DNA from: a virus | Reading direction: 5' to 3' (one strand) | Virus record (IMG/VR): IMGVR_UViG_3300048837_000975 | Coordinates: 61,691-125,690 of that record | DNA length: 64,000 nucleotides | In this document: positions 56,685 to 63,913 of the stretch, piece by piece | Layout: each line of letters starts with the position of its first letter | How positions within the stretch are numbered: the first letter of the stretch is position 1 | Position numbers and translations under genes: made by a program | The notes under the pieces: model-generated | What the model was told of the DNA's origin: nothing | Databases searched by the model: none | What the model saw: only the letters and a program-made list of their open reading frames with translations

Positions 56685-56699
56685 CTTCAAAATCTCCTT

Positions 56700-56927
56700 T
56701 CAAAAACCAGCTAGAACGTGAAGAGCAACCATACCCTCCGCGTCTTCCTTTTCCAAGAACAACTTGTCTTCTGAGATGGTGGTCAGCTCACCGTGAGCGT
56801 TGACGACCCAGGTTACTCTTCCGGAGGCGGACACCGTACTCCTGAGGCTAGCTATCTTCGCCTTCACCGGAGTGTAGTAGCCGCTACTGTCTTTGCGTAG
56901 GAAGAAAACTCGGTCACCCTTCTTCAT
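56700..56927 (-). CDS. Small barrel-like protein, 75 aa
   Basis: Starts 'MKKGDRVFFLRKD', beta-rich, and ends with 'LEKEDAEGMVALHVL', which resembles the C-terminal helix of the three paralogues at 39.6-40.9 kb. May share that fold. Confidence 0.62.
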   Translation of the reverse strand: MKKGDRVFFLRKDSSGYYTPVKAKIASLRSTVSASGRVTWVVNAHGELTTISEDKLFLEKEDAEGMVALHVLAGF

Positions 56928-56928
56928 G

Positions 56929-57135
56929 TTACCACCGAACCTCGAATCCTTTCGGGAAAGCTTGAACCTTGTATCCCATGCGCGCAAGGTCTAACTGAAC
57001 CTCGATCGGCATTTTCTCGAACCAAACGCGCCTGCGCCTGTCGTTGGCTGCTGTAATTATGCAACCAAGGAAGTTCAGTGTTAGTTCTTCTGGCGGGTGC
57101 GACTCCGCAATCTTCCTAGCCTCGTCTGCGGTCAT
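56929..57135 (-). CDS. Hypothetical protein, 68 aa
   Basis: ATG 57135 overlaps the previous stop (ATGA). Helical start, basic middle, beta end. No motif recognised. Confidence 0.6.
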   Translation of the reverse strand: MTADEARKIAESHPPEELTLNFLGCIITAANDRRRRVWFEKMPIEVQLDLARMGYKVQAFPKGFEVRW

Positions 57136-57494
57136 CCTGACTTCATCCTTTCTCTGTTGATTGCCACGAGGCATGTTTCGGGAATGGTTTCAAGATACTC
57201 TGCCAACGCAACCAGGCACCTGCGATACTCCAGATCAAAGTCTGTGCAAGCAGAAAACTTCTCAGCCTTGGCTGTCATTCGCGCCTGTTCTGCCGCCGAC
57301 AGAATCGCCGCGGCTGCCGGAGTGAGGCGGAATCGCTCACCAGTTACCGGTTCAGTAATTCCTTTCCGGTTCGTCGACGTAACGACTCGTCTAGCTACCC
57401 TTGGGTCAGGGCCAGGAACATGATGGGCGTCGTCGACGTGATCCGGGTCGAATGTCCTAACCAGAAAAAGCACGAAGTCTTTCGCAGCTGTCAC
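57132..57494 (-). CDS. Hypothetical helical protein, 120 aa
   Basis: GTG 57494 has GGAGGG just upstream and overlaps the previous stop (GTGA). The product is helical with His pairs near residue 20. No family recognised. Confidence 0.62.
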   Translation of the reverse strand: MTAAKDFVLFLVRTFDPDHVDDAHHVPGPDPRVARRVVTSTNRKGITEPVTGERFRLTPAAAAILSAAEQARMTAKAEKFSACTDFDLEYRRCLVALAEYLETIPETCLVAINRERMKSG

Positions 57495-57727
57495 GGCTGC
57501 CCTCCGAAGCCCAGCCTCGCAACCGACTGCGCCTCGGCTTTGCACATCTCGAAACTCTTGTTTTCGTTCATTGTGTTATGGCCCATTCCATACCAGAAGA
57601 ACGAGCCCGAGATCGACTCCTGGATGGTAGCGATCTGTTTGTGATCCTCGGTAAACAGCCCCCACATGCGCGGGCTCTCGTCATGCGCTCTGCGCATCTT
57701 GCGCCAGTGAACCTTACTGGATGACAC
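57491..57727 (-). CDS. Hypothetical protein, 78 aa
   Basis: GTG 57727 with GGAGAG upstream. Mixed alpha/beta. It overlaps both neighbours. No motif recognised. Confidence 0.58.
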   Translation of the reverse strand: MSSSKVHWRKMRRAHDESPRMWGLFTEDHKQIATIQESISGSFFWYGMGHNTMNENKSFEMCKAEAQSVARLGFGGQP

Positions 57728-58010
57728 CGTTCTCTCCTTCCAGAACATGAACGTTGATCACCTGTGGCTTGTCGCCCTCTGGCCGCTTGCGAGTTGAGAT
57801 TACGAACGTAACAAGATCGGGACCGTCCTCAGCGATCCAGTATTCCAGGTCGCCCGGCTCGGTCATTGCCAGCTCAGCGTCCTGAGACATGTCGATCAGG
57901 ATGTCTCGAGCTTCACGAAAGCCGCTCTCGGTCTGCGGGTCGATTCCGACCTTGATCGCATAGCGGCGCACAGCACTCGGAGTAATGAACCACCTACCAA
58001 AGAATGTCAC
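57714..58010 (-). CDS. Hypothetical alpha/beta protein, 98 aa
   Basis: GTG 58010 overlaps the previous stop and has GGAG at fair spacing. Acidic, with 'VTFVISTRKRPEG' near the end. No motif recognised. Confidence 0.6.
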   Translation of the reverse strand: MTFFGRWFITPSAVRRYAIKVGIDPQTESGFREARDILIDMSQDAELAMTEPGDLEYWIAEDGPDLVTFVISTRKRPEGDKPQVINVHVLEGENGVIQ

Positions 58011-58297
58011 TTGATCATCTCCTTCAACCAGGCTTTTGCTTGAACTTTGCACTCGTCTGCGGTTAGCTCACTCTTTGCATAACACGAATTGAAATGGTTC
58101 CCTTCCTTGTCCCAAGCGTACCAGTACCAGCGCTTTTCGTTGAAATCCGCGTACCTGGAACCGAACTCCATCCCAGATATCACACTGACGCATCCGTGAC
58201 GCACTCCGTCTACGTTAACGCTCCAGCCGCGCGTTCCCTGGGTTACGCGAGCGTTGCCGGTTGCCGCAGGGATTCTCTTGAACGTAATCTTCGGCAT
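58007..58297 (-). CDS. Small beta-rich protein, 96 aa
   Basis: ATG 58297 overlaps the previous stop by one base (TAATG). Strand-rich with aromatic residues ('KRWYWYAWDKEG'). No family recognised. Confidence 0.62.
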   Translation of the reverse strand: MPKITFKRIPAATGNARVTQGTRGWSVNVDGVRHGCVSVISGMEFGSRYADFNEKRWYWYAWDKEGNHFNSCYAKSELTADECKVQAKAWLKEMIK

Positions 58298-58476
58298 TAC
58301 TTCGGTTCTTTCGTTGAGCACCAGACTCGGGCGCCGTTCACTGGTATGTTATCACCACCGGCTCTCATCATAGACTCCCATGCCTCGAGCTGGGTGTCGA
58401 ATGGCCCCATCCAGCGGATGAGGTCAGAGGAGGCGTACCACTTGATCTCAGGAGTCTTTTTGCTTGCTTTCTTCAT
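58297..58476 (-). CDS. Small basic protein, 59 aa
   Basis: AAAGGG before ATG 58476. Basic N-terminus, Trp-rich middle. It overlaps the end of the previous gene by 29 bases. Confidence 0.58.
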   Translation of the reverse strand: MKKASKKTPEIKWYASSDLIRWMGPFDTQLEAWESMMRAGGDNIPVNGARVWCSTKEPK

Positions 58477-58723
58477 CTTCAACCCTTTCACTTTCAGGGA
58501 CCGGGATATCCTTCCAGGTCAGATCTTTCTTTAGCACACGCATCGTTTCCGTGCCAATCACCTGGCGCACGATCCAGAACAACCAGAACCGGTTGTAGGC
58601 TCGCGCCGTCAGCCGCGGCGGCCAACCGGCTTTGCGGGCGAACTCCTGCGCTTCTTTTTTGGTTGCGAACGCTGCGAAGTCTTCTTGTGCGAGCGAGTAT
58701 CTACGTAGGTCGATAGGTAGCAT
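58448..58723 (-). CDS. Hypothetical basic protein, 91 aa
   Basis: Helical with an aromatic core ('RFWLFWIVRQVIG'). Its first 115 bases overlap the 3' end of the gene upstream in another frame, and both frames look coding. Confidence 0.58.
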   Translation of the reverse strand: MLPIDLRRYSLAQEDFAAFATKKEAQEFARKAGWPPRLTARAYNRFWLFWIVRQVIGTETMRVLKKDLTWKDIPVPESERVEDEESKQKDS

Positions 58724-58866
58724 GTCCCCTCCAGAATTCTTGCGGCCGCAAGCAGAAGCGCGGCGTCGCCCTCTTCGATCTTGAGAAGCCGAGCAACGTC
58801 AGCCGACTGAGCCCCGGCGCCCAGTAGGGTCCGAGACTTTTGGATCATCACCTCGTCCATGCTCAC
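58609..58866 (-). CDS. Hypothetical protein with basic tail, 85 aa
   Basis: First 45 residues form a helix-turn-helix-like pair ('QSADVARLLKIEEGDAALLL'), followed by a Lys/Ser/Arg tail that lies in the region shared with the next gene. The start is GTG 58866 (GTGA overlap) or the ATG 6 bases on. Confidence 0.55.
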   Translation of the reverse strand: MSMDEVMIQKSRTLLGAGAQSADVARLLKIEEGDAALLLAAARILEGTCYLSTYVDTRSHKKTSQRSQPKKKRRSSPAKPVGRRG

Positions 58867-59168
58867 GAGCGATCCCCGTAGAGACGAAGAGCGATCTCGT
58901 CGGCCGACTCGTCGCTATCCATGTCCCAGTCACCCTCGCAGAATCCGAGGTATACCTCGTTTCGAGCATCACGAACACACTCGATCGGTAGCCCTACGTC
59001 CACGTGAGTTCTGTTACCCATCCGAACAATAGCGTCAGGAAACTGCAGCTTCAGAGCACGGAACGTAATCTCATCAATCGCGTCAGCGACACTGTCCGGG
59101 GACCACTCCCCGGTGTCTCCCATAGAGCACGTCTCAGTCGGACCAACGGTAATGATCTTCGTTTTCAT
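58863..59168 (-). CDS. Hypothetical acidic protein, 101 aa
   Basis: ATG 59168 with AAAGGT about 10 bases upstream. Acidic alpha/beta protein. It ends with GTGA overlap. No motif recognised. Confidence 0.64.
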   Translation of the reverse strand: MKTKIITVGPTETCSMGDTGEWSPDSVADAIDEITFRALKLQFPDAIVRMGNRTHVDVGLPIECVRDARNEVYLGFCEGDWDMDSDESADEIALRLYGDRS

Positions 59169-59173
59169 ACTGT

Positions 59174-59551
59174 TCAACCTTTCTTGTTCTTACTCACAGA
59201 GGTTCCGACGACTCTCTCAACGAACTCGGCCCACACGGCTGGCTCTTCCTTGTCAAACATGCCTTCAAGGTCATAATCGTCTTCCTCAAAGGTCTCTACC
59301 GTAACCTCGATAGTAACGACTCTAGGTGGCTTTGTTACCGTAACAGGCACCCACGCTTCATTTTGGTACACCTCAACTTGCTTCCCGACGGAGACGCTTG
59401 CCAAAGGCACGAGCTTCCTGTCAGGAGTTCGCGCCGGAGCGTCGCCACGAAGGCATAGGTGACCGGTAAACTCTACGGTGTCACCCGTTCCGAGAACCAA
59501 CCAGACCTTTAGGTTTTCTGTCGTGGATAGCCCTACGTTTTTCTTTGTCAT
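59174..59551 (-). CDS. Hypothetical protein with intein/hedgehog-like strand pattern, 125 aa
   Basis: The stretch 'FTGHLCLRGDAPARTPDRKLVPLASVSVGKQVEVYQNEAW' contains turns resembling a small barrel; the last 50 residues are acidic. It is the first gene after a hammerhead ribozyme in the reading direction, so its message would begin with the cleaved stem. Function unknown. Confidence 0.62.
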   Translation of the reverse strand: MTKKNVGLSTTENLKVWLVLGTGDTVEFTGHLCLRGDAPARTPDRKLVPLASVSVGKQVEVYQNEAWVPVTVTKPPRVVTIEVTVETFEEDDYDLEGMFDKEEPAVWAEFVERVVGTSVSKNKKG

Positions 59552-59572
59552 CTTTCAAACCTTTCTTTCAAC

Positions 59573-59624
59573 GGACTCGTCAGCGACGGCCTTACCGTCG
59601 GACCGGGCGAACCCGGTTTCGTCC
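59573..59624 (-). ncRNA. Type II hammerhead ribozyme 1
   Basis: Read on the minus strand: GGAC, GAAA, stem III CCGGG-TTCG-CCCGG, TC (cleavage site), stem I CGACGG/CCGTCG around TAAGG, CTGACGA, GTCC. The GGAC/GTCC pair is the open stem II. All core residues of the hammerhead are present. It begins directly after the TAA of the gene upstream, with expected cleavage between 59601 and 59600. Confidence 0.88.
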
Positions 59625-60503
59625 TTACAGAACCGGCATAGCGTTCGGATCCGCCATGACAATCAGTGCTAGCATTGACATTGCGTCTTCTAGGCGCTTG
59701 CGGACGGCCTCGCTCTTGACCCCAAGTAGCCGCTCGTATGACTCGAGCTTGTCAGCCGCAACCTTGAGGCGCTCTTCTCTAATTCTCACGCTGCGAACGG
59801 TCCGGTTCTTAGTCGTTTGAACCAGCTCGCCCGCGCTAGCTTCCTCAACGATCGCGTTGATCGCTTCCTCGGTTTCGCGGTTAACGGCGTCGATCACGGC
59901 CTCGACCGCGTCCTCCGACTTTAGTGCAGGAATTGAATAAACCTTGTGGGAAGAAACTTCCTCAATGACATTCGAGATCTTCTCGAGCACCTCAATCCGG
60001 TCGGCCGGAACGAAGTACACTCCGCCGCGTGGCCGAAGCGGAACGCCGTTGCAGCGTCCGGCTACCATGGTCGTCAGCCACATGCTGAACTCGGTCACCC
60101 CGAGGTTCTCTCGCTCGTTCGTGAAAGCTTCGTTAATCTGTTCGGCAACCTCGCGGTTGCCCTTGAACTCCAGCTCAGAGTCTCCAGCGAGGCGGACCAC
60201 CACGACCGTTTCGTGGTCGAGCGGGTTCTCGTCGTCGCCCGTGCGAGCCTCAGCAAGGAGCGCGAAGGTTCCCTCTTGAACCGGACGAACGATTCGGCGA
60301 CCCTTGGCGAATTTTGCAAGCACGCTCCGGAGAGTTGCGGAAGCGCCAGGAGCGCTCGGGCAGTCGTCAGGATCCAGGCCGGAATCTTCCCACGCCTTTT
60401 GAAGCGCCGCGTACGGAACCGCACCGTCGAGGCTCCACATGACAATCGCGCCACACTTCTCGGATTCAACGTTCGTCACGATCAGATTCTTGATATTTTC
60501 CAC
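59625..60503 (-). CDS. Large hypothetical phage protein, 292 aa
   Basis: GTG 60503 with GAGG 7 bases upstream is preferred to a TTG two codons before. Long alpha/beta protein with a helical C-terminal third ('REERLKVAADKLESYERLL'). A protein conserved in many large phages has this layout, but I cannot name it. It lies between two hammerhead ribozymes. Confidence 0.72.
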   Translation of the reverse strand: MENIKNLIVTNVESEKCGAIVMWSLDGAVPYAALQKAWEDSGLDPDDCPSAPGASATLRSVLAKFAKGRRIVRPVQEGTFALLAEARTGDDENPLDHETVVVVRLAGDSELEFKGNREVAEQINEAFTNERENLGVTEFSMWLTTMVAGRCNGVPLRPRGGVYFVPADRIEVLEKISNVIEEVSSHKVYSIPALKSEDAVEAVIDAVNRETEEAINAIVEEASAGELVQTTKNRTVRSVRIREERLKVAADKLESYERLLGVKSEAVRKRLEDAMSMLALIVMADPNAMPVL

Positions 60504-60530
60504 TTTCAACCTCGCTTGAATTCTTTCAAC

Positions 60531-60582
60531 GGACTCGTCAGCGCACGCCTTACGTGCGGACCGGGTTTCCCCGGTTTCGTCC
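60531..60582 (-). ncRNA. Type II hammerhead ribozyme 2
   Basis: Same order as copy 1: stem II GGAC/GTCC, core GAAA and CTGACGA, stem III CCGGG/CCCGG closed by a GAAA tetraloop, stem I CGCACG/CGTGCG. Stem I differs from copy 1 at several paired positions with pairing kept. It lies 31 bases after the upstream stop and 27 bases before the downstream start. Confidence 0.88.
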
Positions 60583-60613
60583 TATCTACCATGCTAAGAG
60601 AAGCTACGCAACA

Positions 60614-61945
60614 CTAATTAATGACCACGGTATGAATGTGGGATGGCACGCTCTTTGCGTCGAATCCGCCGATCAGGCCGGCCACAAACTCAACGTCAGA
60701 GATCTCGTCAGGCCACGGCGTGTAACCGTCAGTCAGAATCACGATGATCCGGTGCGCCGGAAGGTTCTCGCGAGCGGCCTTTACGCCGACCCGCATATCC
60801 GTTCCGCCGCCGCCGACCAGCTTCACGTCTAGAGCGCTTGTGACGCGCTGAACCTTGCTCGCCGCCGAGTCGCAGCATATGACCGGAAGCTCGTGCTGGC
60901 CTAGCGCGTTTATGATCCCCTGAACCTCGGCCAGAACACCCTTGAGCATATCGTCGGACATAGACCCCGACGTATCCACAATCGCGCACACCTCCGGCTG
61001 CGGACGAACTAGGCGTGGCATGATAACGCCGGTCGGGTTACCGCGACGGCTAGGTCTCTGCCAGGTGTAGTCAGAGGCGCCGGAAGCCATCACAACGGCC
61101 TGCGATAGCTTCGCCCGAAGCTCCTGCTCCCACGGTACCTTAGGAGGAGCCAATCGATCGTCAGCCCACCGTTTAGCGAAAGCCGGCATATCCCCGCGCA
61201 TCTTACTAGCCGACTTTACCGCGTTCGCCAGGCTGTCGCGAAGCATATCGTTCTCGGTGTCAGTCAGCCCGCGTGGCGCGTCTTTCTCGCCGGCCTTATC
61301 TCCTGCCCCGTCGGTCTCTGAACCATCTTCCCAGGGCCGCTTCTGGCCATGCGCGCCGGATCCGCAATCCCAGGACTCGCCAGGCTTCCCGTGTCCGCCC
61401 TGACCTTGACCTTGTGGGCAGTTTTCGGAGCCCTGGCCTTGGCCTTGGCCCTTGCTTTCCTGGCCTTTACCGCCGTTTCCTTGCTGCTTCTGACCCTGAC
61501 CCTGTTGTTTCTTACCCTGCTGCTTTAGCAGGTCATAGTACTGCTCAAAAGGCAGGTGGTTCGGAAGCTTGTAGTTCTCCGGAAAGGCTCCTTCGGGCGG
61601 CAGATTGGCGCCGGCCGCCTTCATTCCGCCGTTGATCTCAAGATCCGCGGCGATATTCGATTGCTTTGCGTCGTACGCGTCACCCTCGCGAGCGGCAACG
61701 TACTTTGCGCGACCAGCGTGACCAAGCGCCCAGTGCCAGATCTCATGAACCAGAACCCAGGCCGCCTGTTCTAGAGTCCATGTGCTACCAATCAGCTTCG
61801 GATCGAGATACAGCGTGCCCCTATCATCGATCGCGAAGGTTCCGATACCGGGCTTCTCGATCATGGGCAGCGCGAACAGCGTCGTCGCCATATATGGGCA
61901 TTTGTGCCCGGCGATTGACCTAAGGTCTGCCAGGATTCGTGACAT
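60614..61945 (-). CDS. Metallopeptidase/VWA-domain protein (DUF2201-like), 443 aa
   Basis: N-terminal zinc-peptidase motif HExxH in 'VLVHEIWHWALGH' (about residues 64-76), then a Gly/Gln-rich linker, then a VWA-like domain with the MIDAS motif 'DTSGSMS' and 'GGGTDMR'. Such proteins pair with MoxR-type AAA+ ATPases, and one lies just upstream here. The pair probably remodels or activates a protein complex. GGGAG precedes ATG 61945. Confidence 0.88.
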   Translation of the reverse strand: MSRILADLRSIAGHKCPYMATTLFALPMIEKPGIGTFAIDDRGTLYLDPKLIGSTWTLEQAAWVLVHEIWHWALGHAGRAKYVAAREGDAYDAKQSNIAADLEINGGMKAAGANLPPEGAFPENYKLPNHLPFEQYYDLLKQQGKKQQGQGQKQQGNGGKGQESKGQGQGQGSENCPQGQGQGGHGKPGESWDCGSGAHGQKRPWEDGSETDGAGDKAGEKDAPRGLTDTENDMLRDSLANAVKSASKMRGDMPAFAKRWADDRLAPPKVPWEQELRAKLSQAVVMASGASDYTWQRPSRRGNPTGVIMPRLVRPQPEVCAIVDTSGSMSDDMLKGVLAEVQGIINALGQHELPVICCDSAASKVQRVTSALDVKLVGGGGTDMRVGVKAARENLPAHRIIVILTDGYTPWPDEISDVEFVAGLIGGFDAKSVPSHIHTVVIN

Positions 61946-61962
61946 TAAACTCTCCCTTCAAT

Positions 61963-62014
61963 GGACTCATCAGCGCTGGCTTCACCAGCGGACCGGGTTT
62001 CCCCGGTTTCGTCC
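61963..62014 (-). ncRNA. Type II hammerhead ribozyme 3
   Basis: Stem III CCGGG/CCCGG with GAAA loop, stem I CGCTGG/CCAGCG around TGAAG, core CTGATGA, stem II GGAC/GTCC. It lies 8 bases after the MoxR stop. Confidence 0.88.
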
Positions 62015-62022
62015 TTTTTACT

Positions 62023-63186
62023 TCATGTGCTCCTACCTTGCAAGCCAATACTTTGAAGATACTTCGCGTAAGTAAGCAACTCTTTCGGCGGGCGCCATCC
62101 GCGAGGCTGATTCGAGGCGAGAATCCGGCCGGCCGCCACGGCAAGATCCGGACGATCGGCCTCAAAGCACCTGTGCATCACCTTGAAACCGCGTTCCCAT
62201 CGTTCCGGAGTGTTTCTAGCAACAACCGCTCCGGCGACGGACATAAGGATCGCGAAGGCTTTGTCGCCACGGTCCTTCGGAAGCACTAGCTTGGTGGGAT
62301 CCGCCAGCAGCGTCTCGGGATCCGGTAGGTCAAGCTGCTCGGCATACGTCAGGAATTGGCGAGCGGCTCCCTCGCCAACGGCTCCAGCTACCAGGATCCG
62401 GAGAACGTCGTGCGCGTTGCGAAGCCCGGGGTTCTTCTTGTCCGGAAGCAGCCCCACGCCGGCCGCGTTGCACGCCGCCAGGAGTCGCGATACCACCGTC
62501 CAGGAGCGAAGAGACGGCCATGGCTTAGACTGATCGGAACGCGCTTTCGGGACCACTTGCATTGCAGCGTCACCGAAACGCATGGCATACGACGCGACAA
62601 GCGTGCGAGCCTCTCCGATATGCGTCTCTTCCCAGTTTTCCGGAACAGGAACGATCAGATTGGTCGGAGCCGGGAACCCGGCGATCATCTGTTCCGCCCA
62701 GTATGCAGAGTCTAGTTTCCAGTCAAGGTGCACGAATCTGTTCGCAAGCGGAGCGGAGAGAGCATATCCGCTTTCGGCAAGTTCCGGCGGGTTCATTGCG
62801 GCGATCGTGGACATATTGTCAACCTTCACGTCACCCCACGTGGAGTCGAGAATTCCGCGAAGAGCAGCGGAACGAACGGCAGGCGGCGCGTTCGAGAATT
62901 CGTCCAGGAATAGACCTTTGCGACCCTTGCCCTCGGTCAGTCGAGCAAGCCACGCCGCGGGAAGCAGCGCGACCCGATCACCTTGCGGAACCGGAAAGCC
63001 GCCAAAGTCAACCGGCTCGGACAGTGACGCGATCCGTGTGTCAGAGACCGTGCAAAGCTCGCTCATCAGCGCCTCAACGATCGCCGTCTTAGCAACGCCG
63101 GGCTCACCGACCAGCAGGGCCGGCGTATTGGTTTGAATCAGGATCGAAACCGCCCTGATCAGATTCTGTGTGTGTTCAACGCTCAT
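62023..63186 (-). CDS. MoxR-family AAA+ ATPase, 387 aa
   Basis: Walker A 'GEPGVAKTA', Walker B 'GLFLDEFSN', sensor 1 'AAMNPPE' and the arginine-bearing 'LANRFVHLDW' are present. MoxR ATPases act as chaperones with a VWA partner, here 60614-61945. GGGAG precedes ATG 63186. The two genes are separated only by a hammerhead ribozyme. Confidence 0.92.
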   Translation of the reverse strand: MSVEHTQNLIRAVSILIQTNTPALLVGEPGVAKTAIVEALMSELCTVSDTRIASLSEPVDFGGFPVPQGDRVALLPAAWLARLTEGKGRKGLFLDEFSNAPPAVRSAALRGILDSTWGDVKVDNMSTIAAMNPPELAESGYALSAPLANRFVHLDWKLDSAYWAEQMIAGFPAPTNLIVPVPENWEETHIGEARTLVASYAMRFGDAAMQVVPKARSDQSKPWPSLRSWTVVSRLLAACNAAGVGLLPDKKNPGLRNAHDVLRILVAGAVGEGAARQFLTYAEQLDLPDPETLLADPTKLVLPKDRGDKAFAILMSVAGAVVARNTPERWERGFKVMHRCFEADRPDLAVAAGRILASNQPRGWRPPKELLTYAKYLQSIGLQGRST

Positions 63187-63203
63187 CTTCTACTCCCTTC
63201 AAT

Positions 63204-63255
63204 GGACTCATCAGCGCTGGCTTCACCAGCGGACCCGCCGGAGCGGGTTTCGTAC
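63204..63255 (-). ncRNA. Type II hammerhead ribozyme 4
   Basis: Stem III is CCCGC/GCGGG with a TCCG loop, a fully compensated change from the other copies. Stem I CGCTGG/CCAGCG, core CTGATGA. Stem II is GTAC/GTCC with one mismatch, so this copy may be weaker. It starts one base after the upstream TAA. Confidence 0.82.
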
Positions 63256-63256
63256 T

Positions 63257-63469
63257 TTACGCAAGTTCCATCGCGCCGTCTTCTGCGAACGTTGCCCGAT
63301 CCATGACCCACGAATCAAGGAGATCTCTGATAGCACGGCGCAAAGCCTTGTCGCAAGCGATTCCGAGATCAAGCAGATCCTTTTCTCCGCACCATACCGC
63401 GATCCGATCCTCGGGACGGATCTTGGAGATCAAACGCTTTGCAGTCTTGCTAGAATCTTTTCGTGACAT
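63257..63469 (-). CDS. Small hypothetical protein, 70 aa
   Basis: AAAGGC before ATG 63469. Basic first half, acidic second half with 'DLLDLGIACDKALRR'. No motif recognised. Framed by two hammerhead ribozymes. Confidence 0.64.
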   Translation of the reverse strand: MSRKDSSKTAKRLISKIRPEDRIAVWCGEKDLLDLGIACDKALRRAIRDLLDSWVMDRATFAEDGAMELA

Positions 63470-63489
63470 AATCTTGCCTTTCAACGTGT

Positions 63490-63541
63490 GGACTCATCAG
63501 GCGGCGCCTTACGCCGCGACCGGGTTTCCCCGGTTTCGTCC
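63490..63541 (-). ncRNA. Type II hammerhead ribozyme 5
   Basis: Stem III CCGGG/CCCGG with GAAA loop, stem I GCGGCG/CGCCGC around TAAGG, core CTGATGA, stem II GGAC/GTCC. One base after the upstream TAG. Confidence 0.88.
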
Positions 63542-63542
63542 T

Positions 63543-63848
63543 CTACTTTGACTTTCCGATCGCTTTCTCTAGGTCAGCCGACCAGCGTTCGATCCCTTCG
63601 GATGATAGGCGCCAGGTGTTGTCCTTTAGCCACATGCTCTTACCGCGGGTTTCGTAATCAGACTTATCAAGCTTCACTACGCTGCGCTTTCCACCGAACG
63701 CTGCGATCAGAACGAATCCGTCACTGCCGTAATCGAGAGTTAGGCTGAGATCCTCTCCCTTTACCTGTACGCCTGGCACGCTGACCCGGCGAACCTTTCC
63801 AGTGCTCCACCGGACCTTTGAAAGCGATTCTTTCAATGCTTCAATCAT
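63543..63848 (-). CDS. Hypothetical beta-rich protein, 101 aa
   Basis: GGAGAAG precedes ATG 63848. Beta-rich with basic strands and a helical end. No family recognised. Framed by two hammerhead ribozymes. Confidence 0.66.
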   Translation of the reverse strand: MIEALKESLSKVRWSTGKVRRVSVPGVQVKGEDLSLTLDYGSDGFVLIAAFGGKRSVVKLDKSDYETRGKSMWLKDNTWRLSSEGIERWSADLEKAIGKSK

Positions 63849-63860
63849 ATTCTTCTCCGT

Positions 63861-63913
63861 GGACTCATCAGGCGGCGCCTTACGCCGCGACCGGGACAGG
63901 CCCGGTTTCGTCC
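63861..63913 (-). ncRNA. Type II hammerhead ribozyme 6
   Basis: Stem III CCGGG/CCCGG around CCTGT, stem I GCGGCG/CGCCGC, core CTGATGA, stem II GGAC/GTCC. Its first G is also the last base of the upstream TAG stop. Confidence 0.88.

Noticed and set aside
59573-63913. The repeated intergenic elements as intrinsic terminators or REP-type repeats
   Set aside because: No T-run follows the stems, and the invariant single-stranded CTGANGA, GAAA and TC between the stems match the hammerhead core.
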